Part shown: piece after piece, positions 24,507-32,286 of the stretch
How the letters are laid out: the number at the start of each line of letters is the position of its first letter
Numbering within the stretch: position 1 is the stretch's first letter
Assembly (NCBI GenBank): GCA_019116345.1
Contig: DXBV01000025.1
Coordinates: 1 to 64,000 of the forward strand
Direction of reading: 5' to 3'
DNA from: Candidatus Allofournierella merdipullorum
Lineage (GTDB): Bacteria; Bacillota; Clostridia; Oscillospirales; Ruminococcaceae
DNA length: 64,000 nucleotides
Made by a program: the position numbers and the translations under genes
The notes under the pieces: generated by a model
Database searches by the model: none
Seen by the model: the letters and a program-made list of their open reading frames with translations, nothing else
What the model was told of the DNA's origin: nothing

Positions 24507-26219
24507 ATGGAGCCCATCATTTCCTTCCGGGATTTCACCTTCCAGTACCGCGCCCAGGCCCGGCCCACCCTCTGCAACATCGACCTGGACATCTATCCCG
24601 GCGAAAAGATCCTCATCGCCGGGCCCTCGGGCTCGGGCAAATCCACCCTTGCCAGCTGCATCAACGGCCTCATTCCCTTCAGCTATCCGGGCGAATCCAC
24701 CGGCACGCTGACGGTGGACGGCATGGAGGCCAAAAAGGAGAGCATCTTTGCCCTGTCCAAATCGGTGGGCACGGTGCTGCAGGACCCGGACGGCCAGTTC
24801 ATCGGCCTGACGGTGGCGGAGGACATCGCCTTCGCGCTGGAGAACGACTGCGTGCCTCAAAAGGAGATGCGCGCGGCGGTGGACCGGGCGGCGAAACTGG
24901 TGGACGTGGACCATCACCTGAGCTTTGCGCCCCACGAGCTTTCCGGCGGGCAGAAGCAGCGGGTGAGCCTTGCGGGCGTGATGGTGGACGCGGTGAAAAT
25001 TCTGCTGTTCGACGAGCCGCTGGCGAACCTTGACCCGGCGGCGGGCAAGCAGACCATCGAGCTCATCGACCGCATCCAGAAGGAGACGGACACCACCGTG
25101 CTCATCATCGAGCACCGGCTGGAGGACGTGCTCTGGCGCAGCGTGGACCGCATCGTGCTGATGGAAGAGGGCCGCATCGCCGCCGACCTGCGCCCGGACG
25201 AGCTTTTGTGCTCGCCGCTGCTGGTGGAGGCGGGCATCCGCGAGCCCCTCTACCTCACCGCGCTGAAATACGCCGGCGTGGCCCTCACGCCGGAGAAAAA
25301 GCCCGCCCACCCGGACACCCTGACCCTCACCGAAGCCGACAAGGACGCGGTGCGCGCCTGGTACCAGGCGGCTCCCGCCCCGGCCCCGGCCCCCGAGCAG
25401 CCGGCGCTGCTGGAGGTGAAGGACCTGTGCTTTGGCTACACCAAGGACCGGCCCACTCTGAAAAACGTCTCCTTCTCCATCCGCAAGGGGGAGATGGTGA
25501 GCATCGTGGGCCGCAACGGCGCGGGCAAATCCACCCTTTCCAAACTCATCTGCGGCTTTGAAAGCCCCGATTCCGGCTCCATTTCCCTGGACGGCCGGGA
25601 CATCACCGGCGACACCATCCGCCAGCGGGCCAAACGCATCGGCTATGTGATGCAGAACCCCAACCAGATGATCTCCAAGACCATGATCTTCGACGAGGTG
25701 GCCCTGGGCCTTGCCCACAGCGGCCTGTCCGACGAGGAGATCCGGGAGCGGGTGGAGGACACGCTGAAAATTTGCGGGCTTTACCCCTTCCGCAACTGGC
25801 CGGTGAGCGCCTTGAGCTTCGGCCAGAAAAAGCGGGTGACCATTGCCAGCGTGCTGGCCCTGGGGCCGGACGTCATCATTCTGGACGAGCCCACCGCCGG
25901 GCAGGACTTCCGCCACTACACCGAAATCATGGAATTTCTGCGGGGGCTGAACCAGCGGGGGGTGACGGTGCTGATGATCACCCACGACATGCACCTGATG
26001 CTGGAATACACCCCCCGGGCGCTGGTGTTCAGCGACGGGCGGCTCATTGCCGACCGCTCCGCCGCCGAGGTGCTCTGCGACCCGGAGCTCATCGCCCGGG
26101 CGGCGCTGAAGGAGACCAGCCTGTTCACCCTGGCGAACGACTGCGGCATCGCGCCGCCGGAAGCCTTCGTCCAGCGGTTCATCGACTTTGACCGGGAGGT
26201 GCGGGAACATGGCCGCTAA
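24507..26219 (+). CDS. ECF transporter ATPase, two fused ABC domains
   Basis: 570-aa energiser of the ECF transporter, with two nucleotide-binding domains on one chain (A-A' fusion). Domain 1 has Walker A GPSGSGKST, signature LSGGQKQRVS and Walker B ILLFDEPLANLD. A Pro/Ala-rich linker (about residues 290-305, APAPAPAPEQPA) leads to domain 2 with GRNGAGKST, the degenerate signature LSFGQKKRVT and VIILDEPTAGQD. The start at 24507 has GAGGAG 9 nt upstream. Its end overlaps ecfT by 11 bp, implying coupling. Confidence 0.93.
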   Translation: MEPIISFRDFTFQYRAQARPTLCNIDLDIYPGEKILIAGPSGSGKSTLASCINGLIPFSYPGESTGTLTVDGMEAKKESIFALSKSVGTVLQDPDGQFIGLTVAEDIAFALENDCVPQKEMRAAVDRAAKLVDVDHHLSFAPHELSGGQKQRVSLAGVMVDAVKILLFDEPLANLDPAAGKQTIELIDRIQKETDTTVLIIEHRLEDVLWRSVDRIVLMEEGRIAADLRPDELLCSPLLVEAGIREPLYLTALKYAGVALTPEKKPAHPDTLTLTEADKDAVRAWYQAAPAPAPAPEQPALLEVKDLCFGYTKDRPTLKNVSFSIRKGEMVSIVGRNGAGKSTLSKLICGFESPDSGSISLDGRDITGDTIRQRAKRIGYVMQNPNQMISKTMIFDEVALGLAHSGLSDEEIRERVEDTLKICGLYPFRNWPVSALSFGQKKRVTIASVLALGPDVIILDEPTAGQDFRHYTEIMEFLRGLNQRGVTVLMITHDMHLMLEYTPRALVFSDGRLIADRSAAEVLCDPELIARAALKETSLFTLANDCGIAPPEAFVQRFIDFDREVREHGR

Positions 26220-27042
26220 CACCGTTCTGAACTATCTGCCCCGCAAGAGCTTCGTTCACGGGCTCACCGGCGCCACCAAGCTGGCGTTTTTCCTGCTGTT
26301 CACCTTTGCCAGCATGATCACCTACGACACCCGGGTGCTCATCGGCCTGATGGCGGTAAGCTTCGCCGCCTTCAAGGCCAGCCGCATCAAGCTGCGGGAA
26401 GTGCGCTTCATGCTGGTGTTCATGCTGGTGTTCCTGATCCTGAACAACGTGTTCATCTATCTGTTCAGCCCGGAGCAGGGCGTGGAAATTTACGGCACCC
26501 GCCACGTCATCGTCACCCTGTTCTGGCGCTACACCATCACCTGGGAGCAGCTGTTCTACACCCTGAACATCTCGCTGAAATACTTCGTGGCGCTGCCGGT
26601 GGCCATCCTGTTCATCTCCGCCACCGACCCCAGCGAGTTCGCCGCCAGCCTCAACCGCATCGGCGTGTCCTACCGGGTGGGCTACTCGGTGGCCATCGCC
26701 CTGCGCTACATCCCCGACATCCAGCGGGACTACCACAGCATCAGCCAGGCCCAGCAGGCCCGGGGCGTGGAGCTGGGCAAGAGCGAAAAGCTCAGCGCCC
26801 GGCTGAAAAACTCGGTGAACATCCTCTTGCCCCTCATCCTCTCCAGCCTGGCCCGCATCGACACCATCAGCAACGCCATGGAGCTGCGGGGCTTCGGCAA
26901 GAAGAAAAAGCGCACCTGGTACGTCCAGCGGCCCTTCGCCCGGAACGATTATCTTGTGCTGGCTCTGGGCGTGGCCCTGCTGCTGGCCAGCCTGGTCATC
27001 ACCTTCTGGGACGGCGACCGCTTCTTCAACCCCTTTGTTTGA
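26209..27042 (+). CDS. ECF transporter T component (EcfT)
   Basis: 277-aa transmembrane scaffold that couples the ATPase to the S component. N-terminal helices follow MAANTVLNYLPRKSFVH. The cytosolic coupling helix holds the two Ala-Arg-Gly-like signatures: QAQQARGVELGK (about 180-191) and AMELRGFGKKKKR. The start is within the ATPase gene, 9 nt after GGGAGG. Last gene of the cluster, closed by a bidirectional terminator. Confidence 0.92.
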   Translation: MAANTVLNYLPRKSFVHGLTGATKLAFFLLFTFASMITYDTRVLIGLMAVSFAAFKASRIKLREVRFMLVFMLVFLILNNVFIYLFSPEQGVEIYGTRHVIVTLFWRYTITWEQLFYTLNISLKYFVALPVAILFISATDPSEFAASLNRIGVSYRVGYSVAIALRYIPDIQRDYHSISQAQQARGVELGKSEKLSARLKNSVNILLPLILSSLARIDTISNAMELRGFGKKKKRTWYVQRPFARNDYLVLALGVALLLASLVITFWDGDRFFNPFV

Positions 27043-27056
27043 CCCTTTGACGCAAT

Positions 27057-27108
27057 CAAAAACAGCCCTTCGCCCCGGCGCAGTGCCGCAAGCGAAGGGC
27101 TGTTTTTC
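27057..27108. terminator. bidirectional terminator between ecfT and PP2C gene
   Basis: A perfect 13-bp stem AACAGCCCTTCGC with its complement at 27092-27104. T-runs flank it in both directions, ending the convergent ECF and kinase-triad transcripts. Confidence 0.9.
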
Positions 27109-27111
27109 TGT

Positions 27112-27822
27112 TCAGTCGCACCGGAGCAGGGCAAGGCTCAGATCGTCCTCGCTCACCCGGGAGAACACCTCCCGCAGATTGTGCTCCAGCGCCTCGGCGG
27201 CCTCCTCCTCGGTGCAGCGGGCGAACCCCTCGCACAGCCGCTTCACCGCGGCGGCGGGCCGGCCGGCGGCGGCGTCGTAGAGCGCGTCGCCGCAGCCGTC
27301 GCTGGTGAGCAGGAGGGTGGTGGGGCCCGTCTCCCGGCGGCGCAGCACCCGCAGATGCTCCTCGGCGCAGGGGCCGCTGAAAAAGTAGGTCTCGTTGGCG
27401 TAGCGGCCGTTCTCCGGCAGCGAGAGCGCCTCGCCGGCGGAAAAGACATAGCCGTCGCCGATGTGCAGCACCAGCAGCCGGCCGTCCCGGTGGCGGACGG
27501 CGCACAGCAGGGTGCAGTAGGCCTCCTGCCGGTCAAGGCCGGTGGCGTCCAGCCGTTCCAGACCCGCCTCCAGTACCCGCCGGGCCAGCTCCCGGTCCTC
27601 CAGGGCATACAGCTCGTCGAACCGCTGGGGCAGCCAGCGCACCGCCCAGCCGCAGAGCGCCCGGGCGGCCACCTCCGAGCGGGGGCAGCTGCCCGCGCCG
27701 TCGCACACCGCTGCCACGGCCCAGTCGCCGGTGTGCAGCGCCTTTGCCTCGTCCTGGCAGGGCACGCCCCGCACCTGGTGGGACAGCCCCCGGTACACCG
27801 CCGCCGCCGTTTTCATCGCCAT
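27112..27822 (-). CDS. PP2C-type protein phosphatase of a TerY-P-like triad
   Basis: 236-aa metal-dependent Ser/Thr phosphatase, cytosolic. Metal ligands visible: D24 (CQDEA), D41-G42 (VCDGAGS), D123 (HIGDGYVF), D175 (LTSDGCGD) and the C-terminal EDDLS pair (D226/D227). It is the last gene of a three-gene operon, kinase - vWA - PP2C, a set described as the TerY-P triad in work on Ter stress systems (Anantharaman, Iyer and Aravind). It presumably reverses phosphorylation by the neighbouring kinase. The gap to the vWA gene is 25 nt. Confidence 0.9.
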   Translation of the reverse strand: MAMKTAAAVYRGLSHQVRGVPCQDEAKALHTGDWAVAAVCDGAGSCPRSEVAARALCGWAVRWLPQRFDELYALEDRELARRVLEAGLERLDATGLDRQEAYCTLLCAVRHRDGRLLVLHIGDGYVFSAGEALSLPENGRYANETYFFSGPCAEEHLRVLRRRETGPTTLLLTSDGCGDALYDAAAGRPAAAVKRLCEGFARCTEEEAAEALEHNLREVFSRVSEDDLSLALLRCD

Positions 27823-27847
27823 ATTATCCTCTCCTTCTCAGCGAGTC

Positions 27848-28540
27848 TCAGTTCTGACCCCCGTCGGACTCCAGTTCAAAGCTCGGGTGCTCGATGGTCT
27901 GCTTGCTGGCCAGGCTGACGCTGCGGCTCACAAGGTTGAAAAAGTCGATCACCGACAATTCCTCCAGCCGCTCCACCTTCTCCACGGTGAAGTGCTGCAG
28001 GCTCTTGTAGCCCTCGCCCATGCTCAGGCAGCGGGTGCGCAGGCGGTTGTCACGCAAAAGGGCGTGCACCCGCTCCGCCGCCCTGCGCACCTCCGTCTCC
28101 GGCTCGGTGGAGACGCCGTCGCTCAGAATCACCAGCCAGGGCACAAAGGCGTTGTTGCCCACCTCTGCCAGCTCCCGCTGGTGGCTCTCCAGCCGGTCCA
28201 GGGCGCAGTTGACCCCCTCCGCCAGGCGGGTGAGGGTGCCGGTGGCCCGGATGGGGCTGCGCAGCACCTTTTCGCAGGCGGCGTCGAAGGCGCCGAAGTC
28301 GCAGACCACCTCCGCCCGGTCGCCGAAGGTGACGATGCACACGTCGGCGGCGTCCCGGGCGAGGATCTCGGAATGGGTGCGGCGGAAGAAGTTCTCGATG
28401 CCCTGGTTCACCTTGTCGATCATGCCGCTCACCGCCATGGAGGCGGAGACGTCCACGCAGAAGCACAGCAGGATGCGCTTGCTGCGGTTGCTGCTGAGTT
28501 CTTCCTGTTTGACATACATTTCCAGGATCTTCTTGTCCAT
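27848..28540 (-). CDS. TerY-like von Willebrand A domain protein
   Basis: 230-aa single vWA domain with an intact MIDAS: DxSxS at D30-S32-S34 (CVDVSASM), the Thr around T100/T102 (RATGTLT) and the Asp in ILSDG (D141). No signal peptide or membrane helix, so it is an intracellular adaptor, probably binding partner proteins through Mg2+. It sits between the kinase (31 nt upstream) and PP2C genes. In this triad class the vWA protein is thought to bring kinase, phosphatase and substrate together. Confidence 0.9.
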   Translation of the reverse strand: MDKKILEMYVKQEELSSNRSKRILLCFCVDVSASMAVSGMIDKVNQGIENFFRRTHSEILARDAADVCIVTFGDRAEVVCDFGAFDAACEKVLRSPIRATGTLTRLAEGVNCALDRLESHQRELAEVGNNAFVPWLVILSDGVSTEPETEVRRAAERVHALLRDNRLRTRCLSMGEGYKSLQHFTVEKVERLEELSVIDFFNLVSRSVSLASKQTIEHPSFELESDGGQN

Positions 28541-28571
28541 GATTTATCCTTTCCGGGCGCATTGCCCCGTC

Positions 28572-31500
28572 TCAAAAGAAGTTGCCGCCCCGGTGATAGC
28601 ACCGGTCGCACAGCAGAGGCCTTTTGTTTCGCCGCGCGCCGATGACCACGCCCCTGCGCGTCTGGAAGTTCCGGCCGCAGCGGTCGCAGCGGGCGATGGG
28701 CGTCTCGGCGGTCTTGCACCGCTCACACAGCGGCACCCAGCCGTTGTTCTCCATGCTCCAGCGCTGCTGCACGGTCACCTCCATCGGCGCGCCGCAGCAG
28801 GCGCAGGGCACGGGGGAGGCGGCGCAGCTTTCGCAGAGGTACATCCCGTCGGGGCCGGGAACGTTCCCGTCGTGATAGAACACCTGGCGGATGGTGGGCA
28901 CAAAGCTCCTGCCGCAGGCGACGCACCGCGCCGTCTCGCCCGCCGGCTCCTTGCCGTGGAGGCTGATGAAGCGGCGGCAGGTGCGGCAGAACAGGGCGTC
29001 CTTGCGCTTGGCAGAGCCGGGCGCGGTGAGTTCGGCATAGGTGTTTTTGCCGATGTTGAACTCCCGGTGGCCGCACAGCGCGCTGGGGCAGCGCACATCC
29101 ACAAAGAAGGGGTCCTCGCGGTTGTATTCGTGAAATTTCACCGGGAACAGCTCATTGGTGAACACACCGCCCTCCACCAGTTCCAGATAGCGGTGGAGCA
29201 CATTGGCCCACTGACCGGCGCTGCAGGGCTTCCACTCGGTGAAGGCGGCGGCGAAGGCCGTGGTCACGGCGAAGGTCAGGTTCTTCCAGATCATCAAGTT
29301 GTCGCCGTCCGGCACATCGTCGGGGTTGCCCGTGTCCTTGGGGTAGGGGAACTTGCGCTCTCGCATGCAGGTAAGGAAGTCCTTTTCACCCTTGTTCACA
29401 AAGGGGTTCTGGCCGCAGAGCAGGATCTCAAAGAGCAGCACCGCCAGCGAGAACCGCTCCTCCTCCAGGCCGCGCAGCAGGGTGCCGTAGCGCACCTGGC
29501 CCCGGGGCCGGGCCACGTTTTGGCCGTTCACGGTCACAAAGGGGCAGGTGAACTCGTCGGTGCCCACCGGGCAGGGGTAGCCGTCGAACTGGTAGCTGTC
29601 GGTGTCCACCAGAAAGACGCTGCCGCTGTTGGTCAGGTCCACCATCACGTTGCCGGCGTTTACGTCGCCCATGAGGATGTTTTTCCGGTGCAGCCGCTCC
29701 ATCAGCTGCGCCAGCCGCATCGCCACCCGGATCAGGTCCCGCCGGGTCCAGCCGCTCATCAGCTCGTCGTGCACCGCCCGGCCGCCGATCTTCAGCACCG
29801 TTTTGGACAGGGGCATCGCCCCTTTGGGGGCCCGGGGCATCAGATAGCCCACAAACTGCCCCTGCTCATTTTTCAGCAGGTGCACCGGCCAGCACACCCC
29901 CGGGATGCGGGGGTCGTGGGCCAGCATGGTGCGCAGTTTTTCCTGCCGCTGGGCCGTCAGCTGGCCGGGGTGGTAGATCTTCGCCACCAGCCCGGGGAAC
30001 TGCTCGCACAGGTAGATGACGCCCTCGCCGCCCCGGGCCGTCTCGCCGCCCTCGGTGAGCGGCTCGCCCAGGCGCACCCGCTGCCCCTCTTCGGTGAGCA
30101 GCTCATCCCCCGGCTGCACCGGCCGGTCCAGCTCCAGAGATGCGTCGCCGGGGCTGCGCAGGGCGGGGCGGGAGGGGAACCGCTCGGAGACCGCCGGCTC
30201 CTCCGCGGGCTGCTGGGAGAGGGGCGCGGCTTCGGGCTGCGCCTCCACCAGCCGGTCCAGTTCGCCCAGCACATCCTTTTTCCGCCAGTTGGCCCGCTGG
30301 GCCGCGTCCAGGGCCTGGCGGTACATCCGGTCGGTCTTCTGCCGCAGCTGCTTCAGCAGGGGAGAATCCTGCTCCGCGGCGGCAAAGGGCAGGCAGCTGC
30401 GGAACACCCGGCAGCTCCACTCCTCCGCCTCGACGCCCGCCGGGTCCCGGCTGACCCGGGCCACCACCGCGAAGGGGGTCTTTTCCCGGTCCAGCCGCTG
30501 GGGCAGGCCGGTGGGGCCGGCGGTGAGCACACAGATGCGCTCAAAGCAGCGGTCCTCCAGAAAGTCCGCCAGCGCCTCCTCGTCGCTGCGGCCCGGGTCG
30601 GGATAGCCCGTGGGCCCCAGCTGCAGGCTGTTGCGCACAAAGACATAGGCGTTTTTGCTGGGCGTCAGCGCCTCCCGGCGCTTTTGCAGCTCTTCCAGCT
30701 CCGCGCGGCGGCTGTCGTCGCCCAGGCAGGCCAGCATCTGCTTGTAGATGGCGGAGCGCTGCTCGGTGTCCCGCATGAGGTGGTAGAGGGTGGTGGCCTC
30801 CACCATCAGCGCCTGGCGGGGGTCGCGTCCGGCCAGGCGGATGGCGTCGGTCAGCGGGCCTTCCACAAAGCGGCGCTCGCTGTCCCGCCGGAGCAGGCTG
30901 CCGTCCAGCACAAAGCGGTGGGTGGCGGCCAGTTCCAGCAGCGCGCGCCGGTCCAGCGCGCCGCCCGCGTACTCCTTCAGCCCCTCCAGCGGCTGCACGG
31001 CGGCCAGCTTCTGGGTAAACAGCTGGTCCTGCACGCTCTGCCAGCTGGCTTCGCTCTTGTCTTTCAGCAGCAGCTCCTGGCGCACCTTTTCCAGTTCCGC
31101 CTGCAATTCCCGATTGCGCTGCTCGCTCTGGCGGGCGCCGACGTATTCGCCGATCTTGGCGATCAGCTCCTCTTCCACGCCGCAGCAGACTCCCTTCTCC
31201 ACCTCGATGCGGGCGCTTTTCAGCGCCGCCAGCACCTCGGTCTCATCGCAGCCGGTGCGGGCCTGCAGGGCCTCCACCGAAATGAGCTTCAGCGCCTTGG
31301 CCCGCGCAAGGCAGGCGGCGAGGCGGTCCGCCTGGGCCCGCAGCTGTTCCACCCACAGGGTGTTCAGCAGCGACTGCATGGTCTCGATGCCTTCCTCCCA
31401 TTCCTTCTGGGACATCTTGGCAAAGATTTGGCCGTTGTCGTGGCCGAGCCAGGCGTTGCGCACCTCGCTGCCCCGGTTGTTCAGCTTCTTCCAGCGGGTC

Positions 31501-32006
31501 TTCTGCTCGGCGTCGTCGCCGGCGTAAAGCGCCCGCAGCCCGTCCGGGCAGGCCCGCTTCACCAGCGGGAACACGTCGTAGCTCTCCGGCTCCAGGTCGC
31601 CCAGCAGCGACCCCACCTTCAAAAGGCCCGCCAGGTCAAAGCAGCGGATGATGCGCTGCCGGTCCTCGGCGGAGAACCGGCCCCGCAATTCTCTTTTGAT
31701 ACGGGCGGTGTACTCCGCGCCGGAGGCCCGGTTCAGCTCCCACAACCGCAGGCCCAACTGGGTCTCCAGGCTTCTGCGGTCCAGCACCGCCGGGAAATTA
31801 TTGTCCCGCCGGGCATCGTCCTTTTTGCGGTTGTTCTTCTCCACGCAGGCCCGGAAAAAGGCCTCGAACTCCGATTCCGGCAAAACGCGCAGATAAAACT
31901 GCTGCAGATACTCCCGCAGCTCTCCCCCCGCCTCGTGGGCGGCCGCCGAGCGGACCCTGGCCTGGGGCCCGGCCCCCGCTTTTTTCATCCCTGCGTTTCC
32001 TTCCAT
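28572..32006 (-). CDS. large Ser/Thr kinase with N-terminal HEPN/PIN-like region and C-terminal zinc ribbons
   Basis: 1144-aa cytosolic protein. Kinase core about 645-945: Lys in LVAKIYH (K676), catalytic loop LMGDVNAGNVMV (D781, N786) and VDTDSYQF replacing DFG (D801/D803), the form typical of TerY-P triad kinases. C-terminus: paired Cys knuckles at about C1007/C1010, C1028/C1031, C1058/C1061, C1068/C1071, C1094/C1097, C1107/C1110 and C1133/C1136. The N-terminal 600 residues are unusual. EVRNAWLGHD (R183-H189) fits the HEPN nuclease motif R-N-x4-H. After a coiled coil (about 294-320), segment 360-505 looks PIN-like, with FVLDGSLL (D368), E403 and a GRSDEEALADF...ICVLT block (D475). The fold calls are by eye only. 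Ribosome site CAGGAGG, 9-nt spacing. Confidence 0.85.
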   Translation of the reverse strand: MEGNAGMKKAGAGPQARVRSAAAHEAGGELREYLQQFYLRVLPESEFEAFFRACVEKNNRKKDDARRDNNFPAVLDRRSLETQLGLRLWELNRASGAEYTARIKRELRGRFSAEDRQRIIRCFDLAGLLKVGSLLGDLEPESYDVFPLVKRACPDGLRALYAGDDAEQKTRWKKLNNRGSEVRNAWLGHDNGQIFAKMSQKEWEEGIETMQSLLNTLWVEQLRAQADRLAACLARAKALKLISVEALQARTGCDETEVLAALKSARIEVEKGVCCGVEEELIAKIGEYVGARQSEQRNRELQAELEKVRQELLLKDKSEASWQSVQDQLFTQKLAAVQPLEGLKEYAGGALDRRALLELAATHRFVLDGSLLRRDSERRFVEGPLTDAIRLAGRDPRQALMVEATTLYHLMRDTEQRSAIYKQMLACLGDDSRRAELEELQKRREALTPSKNAYVFVRNSLQLGPTGYPDPGRSDEEALADFLEDRCFERICVLTAGPTGLPQRLDREKTPFAVVARVSRDPAGVEAEEWSCRVFRSCLPFAAAEQDSPLLKQLRQKTDRMYRQALDAAQRANWRKKDVLGELDRLVEAQPEAAPLSQQPAEEPAVSERFPSRPALRSPGDASLELDRPVQPGDELLTEEGQRVRLGEPLTEGGETARGGEGVIYLCEQFPGLVAKIYHPGQLTAQRQEKLRTMLAHDPRIPGVCWPVHLLKNEQGQFVGYLMPRAPKGAMPLSKTVLKIGGRAVHDELMSGWTRRDLIRVAMRLAQLMERLHRKNILMGDVNAGNVMVDLTNSGSVFLVDTDSYQFDGYPCPVGTDEFTCPFVTVNGQNVARPRGQVRYGTLLRGLEEERFSLAVLLFEILLCGQNPFVNKGEKDFLTCMRERKFPYPKDTGNPDDVPDGDNLMIWKNLTFAVTTAFAAAFTEWKPCSAGQWANVLHRYLELVEGGVFTNELFPVKFHEYNREDPFFVDVRCPSALCGHREFNIGKNTYAELTAPGSAKRKDALFCRTCRRFISLHGKEPAGETARCVACGRSFVPTIRQVFYHDGNVPGPDGMYLCESCAASPVPCACCGAPMEVTVQQRWSMENNGWVPLCERCKTAETPIARCDRCGRNFQTRRGVVIGARRNKRPLLCDRCYHRGGNFF

Positions 32007-32060
32007 TTTTCATGACCTCCTGACGGGTCGCTGCCCCTTTGCGCGTTTTTTGCTTTTTTC

Positions 32061-32090
32061 ATTATACTGCAACCAAAAGCAGCATTTCAA
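32061..32090 (-). promoter_or_regulatory. promoter of the kinase triad
   Basis: Minus strand TTGAAA, 18-nt spacer, TATAAT, about 55 nt upstream of the kinase start. Confidence 0.65.
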
Positions 32091-32112
32091 CGAGCGCCCC
32101 GCTCTGCTTTTT

Positions 32113-32195
32113 TTATAGCGCCGGACGCGGCGGAAGTTAAAGGCCGGACGAAAAAAATTTTTTCTTTTTAACTTTTTCGGGCCGCGGCGCTATAA
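32113..32195. repeat. imperfect 83-bp palindrome in the divergent promoter region
   Basis: TTATAGCGCC (32113-32122) is repeated inverted at 32186-32195. Nested within are GCGG/CCGC, AGTTAA/TTAACT and a central A-run/T-run. It lies between the divergent kinase and Sel1/NPCBM promoters and could be an operator or a transcriptional insulator. Confidence 0.5.
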
Positions 32196-32225
32196 AGCAG
32201 GGTGACGGCAGCATCTCTTCGGCAC

Positions 32226-32255
32226 TTGCGCCCCGCGAAGGATCTGCACTATAAT
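32226..32255 (+). promoter_or_regulatory. promoter of the Sel1/NPCBM gene
   Basis: Perfect TATAAT at 32250-32255 with a weak TTGCGC 18 nt upstream; start codon 32 nt further on. Confidence 0.5.
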
Positions 32256-32286
32256 AAATACGTCTTTGACGCAAGGAGGAAAAACC

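Noticed and set aside
28020-32015. A 1331-codon plus-strand open frame opposite the kinase gene
   Set aside because: Shadow frame: no recognisable motif, and it disagrees with the strong kinase and zinc-ribbon motifs on the minus strand.
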